Part shown: piece by piece, positions 11,001 through 19,600 of the stretch
Layout of the letters: every line of letters starts with the position of its first letter
Position numbering within the stretch: position 1 is the stretch's first letter
NCBI RefSeq assembly: GCF_014982715.1
Contig: NZ_JADCJY010000001.1
Coordinates: forward strand, 1,860,001 to 1,924,000
DNA length: 64,000 nt
Direction of reading: 5' to 3'
Source of the DNA: Gallalistipes aquisgranensis
GTDB taxonomy: Bacteria; Bacteroidota; Bacteroidia; Bacteroidales; Rikenellaceae
Program-made: the position numbers and the translations under genes
Notes under the pieces: generated by a model
Database searches by the model: none
The model's input: the letters and a program-made list of their open reading frames with translations, nothing else
What the model was told of the DNA's origin: nothing

Positions 11001-11424
11001 AGAGAACTATCCCCGAAAGGTGAATCAGATATGGTCGGCCTCGAACCCATCGGGCATCTATCCGGCGCTGACCGGTTCGCTGATGGCCGACGGAAGCAGT
11101 TGGAGCAGTTGGGAGAATTACGACGACTACCGGGCCATGTACTACATTCTGGACAACTACCCGATCGCCTTCTTCAGCAACCTCGACATCTGGAACCGGG
11201 AGATCAGCTACCTGCGGGTGAACAGCATCCGTCTGGGGTACACGCTGCCCGAATCCGCAGCGAAAAAACTGCATCTCGCCTCGGTGCGTTTCAGCTTCGA
11301 AGCCCGCAATCCGCTGGTGATCGCCTCGAACTACTCGGGCTATTTCGATCCGGAGACCTACGGCAACATCTACGCACAGCCGATTCCCCGCATCTACTCG
11401 TTCGGAATCAACATTTCGTTCTAA
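8056..11424 (+). CDS. SusC/RagA-family TonB-dependent outer-membrane transporter
   Basis: Outer-membrane active transporter of 1122 residues. A signal peptide (cleavage before QAKTREL) is followed by a carboxypeptidase-regulatory-like domain (about 24-110), a TonB-box region near VVVTGYQK, the plug with the SusC-typical IYGARAANGVIIITTKKG block, and a beta-barrel ending in FGINISF with a terminal aromatic. The SusD partner starts 20 bases downstream. No glycoside hydrolase or lyase gene is nearby; a secreted metalloprotease precedes it. In P. gingivalis the RagAB homologue imports oligopeptides, and I infer peptides as the more likely substrate here, though this cannot be read from sequence. 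Confidence 0.96.
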   Translation: MRRILTILVLLCPLLVLGQAKTRELTGQILDRTDGTPLVGATVFIAPSETQARDYNPQGTISGTDGRFTFTLPESVRFVMVSFIGYESLKVEITGQKTITVRLAPEETNIDAVVVTGYQKIEKRKLTSSISTVDMSQVKQIGVASVDQLLEGQLAGVFSAPTTGAPGAGSAVKIRSTVTLNGTTAPLWVLDGMPLEGNEIPSDWSAKENIDNLYNMSIAGLNPDDIKDITVLKDAAATAIYGARAANGVIIITTKKGEKGQRLRVNASAAVFVSTKPNLDKLELMNASEKVDFELQLATNGRLNYRKAYGGVSRILDATKGEREALVSGGFGALKPETQAAINALRADGANWADEIYRPAVNQQYSLNVSGGGEKATYYFSTGYYNEQGTTRGTGFERFNLTMKTDYDLLKNLRFGASLFYGQNRNSSYVTDADAFINPARYTRKVNPYLNIYNADGTYLYDPDMTLSQGDTDDRLNFNYLEEMANTAYEMKVKSFKSVFDLEYKPIEGLKLYTQLGLQIEDSGTEKSADKNSYYVRKYAQNSVIDHVVYLPEGGVIQNWDTDLNQYNWKLQAEYSKTFARKHEMDLMAGLEMRGTKNTAVHTKGFGYDSRTLVTTPIVFPDTDAGKDKAENALFRPYQKTFYENRYLSYFVTGSYTYDNRYTFFGSMRYDGTNLFGVDPKYKFNPMWSVSGAWNMHRESFMRGVKWIDNLRLRASYGAQGNIDRTTSPYIIGTWNTGSILGTTEDRINVTAPPNQYLRWETTYSWNAALDLGVLGNRLNMTFEVYGRRSKDLITTRAIPHETGFTTTSSNFGEISSRGVEFSLNSVNITNKNFRWETQLNLAHNTDKVEKVFYDNQSWTPSLQGHSSSAIFGFKTAGLDENGIPMFWKNGQKVSLQEFVGFKVDATADVFGDVSYNPSMNNTQADVISALSYLGNRNPKITGGFNNKFYYKNFDLSVSCNFVIKQMVTETPFYDPTQTSPGENYPRKVNQIWSASNPSGIYPALTGSLMADGSSWSSWENYDDYRAMYYILDNYPIAFFSNLDIWNREISYLRVNSIRLGYTLPESAAKKLHLASVRFSFEARNPLVIASNYSGYFDPETYGNIYAQPIPRIYSFGINISF

Positions 11425-11443
11425 CATGCAAACAGAGAGAAAC

Positions 11444-12835
11444 ATGAAAAAGACCGTATATACATTGCTGGCGGCCCTTGCGCTGAGCTCCTGCAACTAT
11501 CTGGACATCGAGCCCGTGGGACAGGTCATTCCCGGCTCGGTGAGCGAATACCGCGCCCTGCTGACCGAAGCCTACGGCACGGCCTATCCCGCCGCCAACT
11601 CCCATTCGTACACCTGCCTGCTTTCGGACGAAGTAGGCTCGCTGGACCGCAACTCCTACACGGGTTTCATCACTCCGAGCGACGGAGAGGAAGCCAGTTA
11701 CAACTTCCGATGGGAATACAGCTCGGGCAACATGCGGGAATATCCGTGGCTCTACTATTACCGCACCATTTTCCTGGCCAACGCCGTGATCGAAGGCATC
11801 GGGGATGCGGCCCAGGATACGAACAGCGAGAACAAGGACCAACTGCTCGGCGAGGCCTACGCCCTTCGGGCCTACTGTCATTTCGAGTTGGTCAACCTCT
11901 ACGGGAAATGGTACGACCCGGCCACGGCCGACACCGACCGGGGCGTTCCCCTCGCCCTGTACAACGACATCGAACAGAGTTACAAACCCGTCTCCGTGGC
12001 CCGGGTCTACCGGCAGATTCTGGACGACCTGGAAACGGCCGCAGACCATATGCAAGTCGAAGTGCAGCCCTCCACCGACTACTCCTACCGTTTCTCGAAG
12101 AAGGTGCTCACCGCTTTCGAGGCCCGCGTAAGGCTCTACATGGGCCAGTGGCAGGAGGCCTACGACAAGGCCACTTCGCTGCTCGCCTCCTGCCCCCTGC
12201 AGGACATGAACGAAACGGAAGCGCAGGAATATGCCGAAGACGAGCGCCTGCCGTGGCTGCCCACCTCGCCCGAAAACATCCTGGCCCTCGACCGTCCTTT
12301 CGGCGGGTTCGGCGGAGACATCACCTACGGAGCCGTACTCTCCGACCCGATCCTGGAGAAGTTCGACCGGGACAACGACCGCCGGTGGAAATTCATTTCG
12401 GAGAGCTTCGATCTGGAGACTTTCCTGACCGTCTACAAAATCAAACGAAGCATGAATACCCGCACCTCGATCCGTTCGGCCGAAATGTATCTGATTGCCG
12501 CCGAGGCGGCCGCCCATCTCGACGGGAAGCTGGACGAAGCCAAAGGCTATCTCTCCTCGCTGCAGGCCAAACGGTTCACGCCGGACGGCGCCGCAGCCAA
12601 AGCGGCCGAGGTGGAGGGTCTCGACCAGACCCGCCTGCTGGCCGAGATCGCCGACGAGCGGGCCCGGGAATTCCTGATGGAAGGACACCGCTGGCTCGAC
12701 CTGCGCCGCACCACCCGTCCGCAGATCACCAAAGAGTACGAGGGGCAGACCTATGTACTGCAAGCCAACGATCCGCGATACACGCTGCCCTACCCGCAGT
12801 CGGCCATCGAGAACAATCCCGACCTGAACAACTGA
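11444..12835 (+). CDS. SusD/RagB-family surface lipoprotein
   Basis: Substrate-binding lid of the SusCD pair, anchored on the cell surface. Start at 11444 (Met7 of the longest frame) gives a lipoprotein signal peptide ending LALSSC with the lipid-modified Cys. The C-terminal SusD blocks are clear: RSAEMYLIAAEAAAHL (a TPR-type helix), ERAREFLMEGHRWLDLRRT and a terminal YPQSAIENNPDLNN. At about 463 residues it is rather short for a glycan-binding SusD (often over 500), and RagB-like proteins that bind peptides are also compact; this is weak evidence only. A strong terminator follows. Confidence 0.96.
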   Translation: MKKTVYTLLAALALSSCNYLDIEPVGQVIPGSVSEYRALLTEAYGTAYPAANSHSYTCLLSDEVGSLDRNSYTGFITPSDGEEASYNFRWEYSSGNMREYPWLYYYRTIFLANAVIEGIGDAAQDTNSENKDQLLGEAYALRAYCHFELVNLYGKWYDPATADTDRGVPLALYNDIEQSYKPVSVARVYRQILDDLETAADHMQVEVQPSTDYSYRFSKKVLTAFEARVRLYMGQWQEAYDKATSLLASCPLQDMNETEAQEYAEDERLPWLPTSPENILALDRPFGGFGGDITYGAVLSDPILEKFDRDNDRRWKFISESFDLETFLTVYKIKRSMNTRTSIRSAEMYLIAAEAAAHLDGKLDEAKGYLSSLQAKRFTPDGAAAKAAEVEGLDQTRLLAEIADERAREFLMEGHRWLDLRRTTRPQITKEYEGQTYVLQANDPRYTLPYPQSAIENNPDLNN

Positions 12836-13136
12836 TCCCCGGCCGGACAAATCCTGCGGCCACGTTTTTCACCCTTGCACGAATGATTCCGTGCAAGGGT
12901 GATTTCATTTCCGCGAACCCGCACGACAGTCCCTCCGCCACTTTTTCCCCACAGGGAAAGCCTGCCGGAGGCTCCGCTCCCCTTTGCAGCAAAACCTCTT
13001 ACGGGCACCCCGACACCGCTCCCTGCCTTCTCCGCCCGCCCTCTGCCGGAGGGGGGCCGGAATGGCTTGTTTTTCCGGAACGGGAACCGTCCGAACGATT
13101 TTTTTCTTACCTTGCGAAGACTAAAGCGGACACAGC
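12836..13136. other. Intergenic stretch after susD
   Basis: About 300 bases with a terminator (12869-12902) at its start. Otherwise I see only GC-rich sequence and no convincing ORF, RNA or promoter. A truncated -7-like TACCTTG (13109-13115) lies just before the response-regulator gene but has no properly spaced TTG. Confidence 0.5.
12869..12902 (+). terminator. Rho-independent terminator after susD
   Basis: Perfect 13-bp stem (12869-12881 with 12890-12902), 8-base loop, flanked by T-rich sequence on both sides, 33 bases after the susD stop. Confidence 0.85.
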
Positions 13137-13865
13137 ATGAAAGCCATCATCGTCGAAGACGAACGACTCTCGATCATCGAACTGCGCAATGCGCTGGCAG
13201 AGGTCACGCCCCGCATCGAAGTGGCGGCGGTGGCCCGCAGCGTGGACGAGGCGGCGACCGTGATCCGGGAGACGCCCCACGACCTGATCTTCATGGACGT
13301 GCATCTGGGCGACGGCAACAGTTTCGACTTGTTCAAAACCATCGAGATCGACGTGCCGGTCATCTTCATCACGGCCTACGACGACTATGCCCTGAAAGCG
13401 TTCCGCAACAAGGGAATCGACTACCTGCTCAAGCCTTTCTGCCGGGAAGACCTCCAGCGGGCGGTGGACAAACTGGGCCTGCTGGCCCCGATTCCCAGCC
13501 CGGCACCGGAACCGCCCGCCTACCGGGAACGGTTCATGGTCAGCATCGGATCGAAAATCCGTTCGGTCTCCGTGGGCGAGATCGCCTATTTCATGGCCGA
13601 CGGCAAATATGTCCACCTGCGGACGACGGACGGCGGCGACTACATCGTGGACCAGACCCTCTCCGCACTGGCCGGAAGCCTCTCCCCCGTCCGGTTTTTC
13701 CAGATCAACCGCAAATTCATCGTCAATTTCGACGCCATCCGCGAAATGGTGCGCTACTCCAACAACCGCATCAAAGTGACCCTCTCGCCCGCCCCGCCCG
13801 AGGAGGGAGAGTCGATCGTGAGCGCCGACCGCGTACAGGAGTTCCGCCGGTGGCTCAACCGGTGA
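13137..13865 (+). CDS. LytTR-family response regulator
   Basis: DNA-binding response regulator of 242 residues. The N-terminal receiver domain has acidic residues Glu7-Asp8, phospho-acceptor Asp54 in FMDVHLGDG, an ITAYDDYALKAF switch region and the conserved Lys in YLLKPF. The C-terminal LytTR domain (about 138-240) carries IAYFMADGKYVHLRT and the closing FFQINRKFIVNFDAI block. Such regulators are usually encoded next to a LytS-type kinase; here none is adjacent, and the only candidate in the window is the kinase at 3630-5180. Inferred targets are the intervening protease/susCD genes or its own operon. Confidence 0.95.
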   Translation: MKAIIVEDERLSIIELRNALAEVTPRIEVAAVARSVDEAATVIRETPHDLIFMDVHLGDGNSFDLFKTIEIDVPVIFITAYDDYALKAFRNKGIDYLLKPFCREDLQRAVDKLGLLAPIPSPAPEPPAYRERFMVSIGSKIRSVSVGEIAYFMADGKYVHLRTTDGGDYIVDQTLSALAGSLSPVRFFQINRKFIVNFDAIREMVRYSNNRIKVTLSPAPPEEGESIVSADRVQEFRRWLNR

Positions 13866-13873
13866 CCCTCCCC

Positions 13874-13904
13874 TTGCGGACCCGGAGGAATTTCCGTATC
13901 TTCG
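13874..13904 (+). promoter_or_regulatory. Promoter of the HAD hydrolase gene
   Basis: TTG (13874-13876), 20 bases, TATCTTCG (13897-13904), one mismatch to TAnnTTTG; the leader to the ATG at 13923 is about 14 bases. It shows that the HAD gene need not depend on the regulator gene that ends just upstream. Confidence 0.6.
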
Positions 13905-13922
13905 CGGCCTGAAACGACACGT

Positions 13923-14579
13923 ATGGAAAAAGATTACCGCTGGCTCTTCTTCGACCTGGACGGCACGCTGACCGATCCGGGCGAGGGCATCACCCGCTCC
14001 GTACAGTACGCCCTGCGCAGTTTCGGCATCGAAGTCGAAGACCGCACCGCGCTCTACCCCTTCATCGGGCCGCCGCTGGCCGATTCGTTCCGGGAATTCT
14101 ACGGGTTCGGCCGGGAGGATTCGCTGCGGGCCGTGGAGAAATACCACGAATATTTCCGCCGGCAGGGCATCTTCGAAAACAGACTCTACCCCGGCATGGA
14201 CCGCCTGCTGGAAAACGTATCGGCCCGGGGATACGGAATCGCCATGGCCACTTCGAAACCTGCCGTATTCGCCCGGCGCATCGCGGAACATTTCGGCATC
14301 GCCCGCCATTTCGATTTCATCTCCGGAAGCGGACTGGACGGCACCCGCACCCGGAAGGCGGAGGTGATCGGGGAGGCCCTGCGCCGCCTGAAGATCGACG
14401 ATCCGGCCCGGGCGCTGATGATCGGCGACCGCCGCTTCGACATGGAGGGGGCCGCCGCCCTGGGGCTCGATTCGGCGGCCGTGCTCTACGGCTACGGTAC
14501 CCCGGAAGAGATCGCCGCCGCACACCCCACCTACACGGCAGGAAGCGTCGCGGAACTGGAACGCCTTCTGTTGGAATGA
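13923..14579 (+). CDS. HAD-superfamily phosphatase, phosphoglycolate phosphatase-like
   Basis: Cytoplasmic HAD hydrolase of 218 residues with a helical cap. Motif I is DLDGTLTDPG (Asp11 nucleophile, Asp13 acid/base), motif II is ATSKP, motif III is the Lys in RKAEVIGEAL and motif IV is MIGDRRFDMEGA. The architecture matches the Gph/5'-nucleotidase-like subgroup often annotated as phosphoglycolate phosphatase. The real substrate cannot be fixed from sequence. It has its own promoter and converges with the RNA methyltransferase gene 30 bases away. Confidence 0.9.
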   Translation: MEKDYRWLFFDLDGTLTDPGEGITRSVQYALRSFGIEVEDRTALYPFIGPPLADSFREFYGFGREDSLRAVEKYHEYFRRQGIFENRLYPGMDRLLENVSARGYGIAMATSKPAVFARRIAEHFGIARHFDFISGSGLDGTRTRKAEVIGEALRRLKIDDPARALMIGDRRFDMEGAAALGLDSAAVLYGYGTPEEIAAAHPTYTAGSVAELERLLLE

Positions 14580-14609
14580 CCCCGCCCTATGCGGGAGAAC
14601 GGCTCCGGA

Positions 14610-15350
14610 TTACATCCTCCGCCGGAATTCGGAACAGACTATGGCCGTAGCGACCGCCACGTTGAGCGATTCGCTCGAAGGACGTCCGGGCGGATAGGGC
14701 GGGATATAGAGCCGCCGGGTCACGGCGGCCGCCACGCCGGGCGTGATGCCGTTGCCCTCGTTGCCCATCGCCACGATTCCGGAAGGGCCCAGACCGGCCC
14801 CGTAGATATTCTCCCCGTCGAGGAACGTGCCGTACACCGGTACGCCGGCGCCGGAGAGCACCCGGGGCAGATCGCAGTAGTGCACCCGCACGCGCAGGAT
14901 GGCCCCCATTGTGGCCTGCACCACCTTCGGATTGAAACAGTCGGCCGTCTGGGGCGAACAAAGCACGTCCCGGATGCCGAACCAGTCGGCCAGCCGCAGA
15001 ATCGTCCCCAGATTGCCGGGGTCCTGCACGCCGTCCAGCGCCAGCGTCAGCTCCCGCCCCGGAGCATCGGGAAGCCTCCGGCGGGGAATCTCCACCAGCG
15101 CCAGCGCCCCCTGGGGCGTTTTCAAATGGCTGATCCGCTCCATTTCGCGGGCCGTCACCCGTTCCGCCTCCACGCCGAACCCTCCGGCCACGGCGGAATC
15201 ATCCCGCACCAGCAGCCGCCGCACCCGGAAACCCGAACCCGGCAGCTCCGACACCAACTTCTCGCCCTCGGCCACGAACAGGCCCAGTTCCGTCCGCGCC
15301 CGCTTGTCGCCCAGCGAGCGAATCATCGCCGCATCCGCTTTCGTTATCAT
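14610..15350 (-). CDS. TrmH/SpoU-family RNA 2'-O-methyltransferase
   Basis: SAM-dependent RNA ribose methyltransferase of the SPOUT class, 246 residues. An N-terminal substrate-binding region opens with SLGDKRARTELGLFVAEGEKLV. SpoU motifs follow: LALDGVQDPGNLGTILRLADWFG (motif 1, with the N and R of NLGTILR), MGNEGNGI (motif 2) and SSESLNVAVATAI (motif 3), which form the knotted SAM site. The longer reading frame back to 15470 is rejected because family homology begins at the Met at 15350. The exact target (23S rRNA or tRNA) is not resolvable. Confidence 0.93.
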   Translation of the reverse strand: MITKADAAMIRSLGDKRARTELGLFVAEGEKLVSELPGSGFRVRRLLVRDDSAVAGGFGVEAERVTAREMERISHLKTPQGALALVEIPRRRLPDAPGRELTLALDGVQDPGNLGTILRLADWFGIRDVLCSPQTADCFNPKVVQATMGAILRVRVHYCDLPRVLSGAGVPVYGTFLDGENIYGAGLGPSGIVAMGNEGNGITPGVAAAVTRRLYIPPYPPGRPSSESLNVAVATAIVCSEFRRRM

Positions 15351-15458
15351 AGTCGTCTTCCGTTTCGGCCCGCGCTCCGCCCCCCCCTCCTGCCGCCGGC
15401 CCGGGGCCCGGGGAAATGTTCCCCGGCGGGAGGCATCCGCAGCCCTCTTTATCCGCCG

Positions 15459-15466
15459 CAAAAATA
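15459..15466 (-). promoter_or_regulatory. Possible -7 box for the RNA methyltransferase gene
   Basis: TATTTTTG on the minus strand fits TAnnTTTG; no spaced TTG. The leader would be about 105 bases of very GC-rich sequence. Confidence 0.35.
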
Positions 15467-15496
15467 ACATTTTATCTCAAATTCGGGCCGGGGCAG

Positions 15497-15527
15497 TTGT
15501 AAAATCGGAGAGTTATCCGTAACTTTG
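15497..15527 (+). promoter_or_regulatory. Promoter of carA-carB
   Basis: TTG (15497-15499), 20 bases, TAACTTTG (15520-15527): full Bacteroidota consensus. The leader is about 18 bases, which leaves no room for a pyrimidine- or arginine-sensing attenuator. Confidence 0.8.
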
Positions 15528-15550
15528 CAACTCAGATAATCTTCTGAATA

Positions 15551-16651
15551 ATGCCTGACAAAAAAACAGCTGCGCTCATCCTCGAAGATGGGACAACATT
15601 CCACGGCTTTTCGTTCGGGGCATCCACATCCGTTTCCGGTGAAGTAGTGTTCAACACTTCGATGATGGGGTATCCCGAAAGCCTGACCGACCCCTCGTAC
15701 AGCGGTCAAATCCTGGTTCTCACATTTCCCCTGATCGGCAATTACGGCGTCCCCGGCGACCAGATGCAGGACGGGCTGCTCCGGTTTTTCGAGTCGGACC
15801 GCATCCACATCAAGGCGCTGGTCGTGTCGGACTATTCGTTCGAATACAGCCATTGGAACGCGGTCAAAAGCCTCGCCCAATGGCTCAAGGAGAACGACAT
15901 TCCGGGAATTTTCGGCGTGGACACCCGGCAGATCACAAAAATCATCCGTGAAAAGGGCGTCATGCTCGGCAAAGTCGCCGTGGAGGGCACTCCCGTTCCC
16001 GAACGGTTCGAAGACCCCAACAAGGAGAACCTCGTGGCCAAAGTGAGCTGCAGGGAGGTGACCACCTACGGAAACGGCAAACGCCGGATCGTGCTGGTGG
16101 ACTGCGGCTGCAAATACAACATCATCCGCAGCCTGCTCGTCCGCGACGCCACGGTGATCCGCGTACCCTGGGACTACGACTTCACTACGATCGACTACGA
16201 CGGGGTGATGCTCAGCAACGGTCCCGGCGACCCGCAGATGTGCGGGGCCACGATCGCCAACATCAAAAAGGCGATGAAGATCGGCAAGCCCATCTTCGGC
16301 ATCTGCCTGGGCAACCAGCTGCTTTCGATCGCGGCGGGAGCCTCGACGTTCAAACTGAAATACGGCCACCGCAGCCATAACCAGCCGGCCCTGATGGTCG
16401 GCACGGACAAGGCGGTCATCACCTCCCAGAACCACGGTTTCGCCGTCGACACCGCGAAACTCGACGAGGGCTGGGAACCCTACTTCATCAACCTGAACGA
16501 CGGCACGAGCGAGGGCATCCGCCACCGGAGCGCGCCGTTCTTCTCGGTCCAGTTCCACCCCGAGGCCACGAGCGGCCCGGTGGACACCTCGTTCCTTTTC
16601 GATTACTTCATCCAAAACATCGACGACGCATGCAAAGCGCAGAAAAAATAG
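15551..16651 (+). CDS. carA: Carbamoyl phosphate synthase, small (glutaminase) subunit
   Basis: Hydrolyses glutamine and channels ammonia to CarB for carbamoyl phosphate (pyrimidine and arginine synthesis). Protein of 366 residues. The N-terminal CPSase small-chain domain (about 1-140, containing GEVVFNTSMMGYPESLTDPSY) precedes a class I glutamine amidotransferase with nucleophile Cys252 in GICLGNQL and the catalytic His/Glu in FHPEATSGP. It has its own promoter and overlaps carB by 22 bases, which suggests translational coupling. Confidence 0.98.
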   Translation: MPDKKTAALILEDGTTFHGFSFGASTSVSGEVVFNTSMMGYPESLTDPSYSGQILVLTFPLIGNYGVPGDQMQDGLLRFFESDRIHIKALVVSDYSFEYSHWNAVKSLAQWLKENDIPGIFGVDTRQITKIIREKGVMLGKVAVEGTPVPERFEDPNKENLVAKVSCREVTTYGNGKRRIVLVDCGCKYNIIRSLLVRDATVIRVPWDYDFTTIDYDGVMLSNGPGDPQMCGATIANIKKAMKIGKPIFGICLGNQLLSIAAGASTFKLKYGHRSHNQPALMVGTDKAVITSQNHGFAVDTAKLDEGWEPYFINLNDGTSEGIRHRSAPFFSVQFHPEATSGPVDTSFLFDYFIQNIDDACKAQKK

Positions 16652-19600
16652 AGAAAGTCATCCTGCTGGGCTCCGGAGCCCTCAAGATCGGCGAGGCGGG
16701 CGAGTTCGACTACTCGGGCTCCCAGGCCCTCAAAGCCCTCAAGGAGGAGGGTATCTATACGGTGCTGATCAATCCCAATATCGCCACGATCCAGACCTCT
16801 GAAAACATCGCCGACCGGGTCTATTTCCTGCCCGTGACGCCCGAATACGTCGAGGAGGTGATCGTCAAGGAGCGTCCGCAGGGCATCCTGCTCGCATTCG
16901 GAGGCCAGACGGCCCTCAACTGCGGCGTGAAGCTCTACCGCAGCGGCGTGCTGGAGAAATACGGTGTCCGCGTGCTGGGTACGCCCGTGCAGGCGATCAT
17001 CGACACGGAAGACCGGGAAAAATTCGTCGAGAAACTCGACCAGATCCATGTCAAGACCATCCAGAGCCACGCCGTGACCACGGTGGAAGACGCCCGCAAA
17101 ACGGCCAACGAACTGGGTTATCCGGTGATCCTCCGCGCAGCCTACACGCTGGGCGGCCTGGGTTCCGGTTTCTGCGACAACGACCAGGAGCTGGAAGCAC
17201 TCGCTTCGAAAGCATTCACCTACTCCCCCCAGATATTGGTAGAGAAATCGCTCAAGGGCTGGAAAGAGATCGAATTCGAGGTGATGCGCGACCGGTACGA
17301 CAACTGCATCACGGTCTGCAACATGGAGAATTTCGATCCGCTGGGCATCCACACGGGCGAGAGCATCGTGGTGGCTCCCTCCCAGACGCTGACCAATGCA
17401 GAATACCACAAGCTGCGCCACCTGGCCATCACGATCATCCGCCACATCGGCATCGTGGGCGAGTGCAACGTGCAGTATGCCCTCGACCCCTACTCGGAGG
17501 ACTACCGCGTGATCGAGGTGAACGCCCGCCTGAGCCGCTCCTCGGCCCTCGCGTCCAAAGCCACCGGGTACCCGCTGGCCTTCGTGGCCGCCAAACTGGG
17601 ACTGGGATACGGCCTGCACGAGCTGAAAAACTCCGTGACGAAATCGACCACCGCCTGCTTCGAACCGGCCATCGACTACATCGTCTGCAAGATTCCGCGC
17701 TGGGACCTCGGCAAATTCAAGGGCGTAAGCCGCGAGTTGGGTTCGAGCATGAAGTCCGTGGGCGAGGTGATGGCCATCGGCCGCAACTTCGAGGAGGCGA
17801 TCCAGAAGGGCCTGCGCATGATCGGACAGGGCATGCACGGTTTCGTGGCCAACAAGGAGCTGGCCGTGGAAAATATCGACGAGGCGCTCAGCCACCCCAC
17901 CGACAAACGTATCTTCGTGATCGCGGACGCCCTGAAACACGGCTACACGGTGGACCGCATCTACGAGCTGACGCGCATCGACAAATGGTTCCTCTACAAA
18001 CTGGAGAACATCATCCGGCTGGAACACGAAATCGAACAGTACCACACGATCGACAGCGTACCCGACGCCCTCCTGCTGGAGGCCAAGAAGAGGGGATTTT
18101 CCGACTTCCAGCTGGCCCGCACCGTCACCAAGTGCGCCCCGGCCGAGATCGAGCAGAAGATCATCGAGGTGCGCAACCGGCGCAAGAGCCGCGGAATAAC
18201 GCCCTATATCAAACAGATCGACACGCTGGCCGCCGAATATCCGGCACAGACCAACTACCTGTACGTCACCTACGACGCTTCGGCCCACGACATCGACTTC
18301 CCGCAGGACGGCAAATCGGTGATCGTGCTCGGTTCGGGAGCCTACCGCATCGGCAGTTCCGTGGAGTTCGACTGGTGTTCGGTGAATGCCGCCGACACGA
18401 TCCGCAAGAGCGGTCTGCGTTCGGTCATGATCAACTACAATCCGGAGACCGTCTCCACGGACTACGACATGTGCGACCGGCTCTATTTCGACGAGCTGAC
18501 GCTGGAGAGGGTGCTGGACATCGCCGACCTGGAGGCCCCGAAAGGGGTGATCGTCTCGGTGGGCGGCCAGATTCCCAACAACCTGGCCCTGCGGCTTAAG
18601 GACCAGCACGTGCCGATCCTGGGCACCTCGGCCGACGACATCGACCGGGCCGAAGACCGCCACAAGTTTTCGCAGATGTGCGACGAAATGGGGATCGACC
18701 AGCCCCGCTGGCGGGAGCTGACCACGATCGACGACATCTACCGTTTCGCCGACGAAGTGGGCTTTCCCCTGCTGATACGCCCCTCCTACGTGCTGTCGGG
18801 TGCCGCGATGAACGTGGTCTCCAACAAGCGCGAGCTGGAACATTTCCTCACGCTGGCCACCAACGTGTCGAAACAGCATCCGGTGGTGGTGACCGAATTC
18901 ATCGAGAACGCCAAGGAGATCGAGATCGACGCCGTGGCCAAGGACGGCGAGGTGCTGATCTACGCCATTTCCGAGCACGTGGAGTTCGCCGGCGTCCACT
19001 CGGGCGACGCCACGATGGTCTTCCCGCCCCAGAAAATGTACGTGGAGACCATGCGCCGTATCAAGAAGATATCGAAACTGGTGGCCCAGGGACTGCACAT
19101 CACCGGTCCGTTCAACATGCAGGTGATGGCCAAGAACAACGAGATCAAGGTGATCGAGTGCAACCTGCGTGCTTCGCGCAGTTTCCCCTTCGTATCGAAG
19201 GTACTGAAGGTGAACTTCATCGAGATCGCCACCAAAGTGATGCTGGGTCTGCCCGTCGAGATTCCCCACAAATCGGCTTTCGATCTGGACTACGTGGGTA
19301 TCAAGGCCCCGCAGTTCTCCTTCTCCCGTCTGCAGAAGGCCGACCCCGTGCTGGGCGTCGAGATGGCCTCCACGGGCGAAGTGGGGTGTATCGGCGAGGA
19401 TTTCCACGAAGCCATCCTCAAGGCGATGATCTCGGTGGGCTACTACATCCCGCAGAAAAACATCCTGCTCTCCACGGGCGACGCCCGCTCCAAGACCGAC
19501 ATGCTGAGCGCCGCCCAGGCTCTCCAGCAGAAGGGGTACAATCTCTACGCCACGCAGGGCACGGCCGACTATCTGGCCCAGAACGGCGTGCGTGCCGAAG

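Noticed and set aside
8068-11496. 1142-residue minus-strand ORF opposite SusC
   Set aside because: Open only because of GC-rich codon use in SusC on the other strand; Arg/Gly/Val-rich with no recognisable domain.
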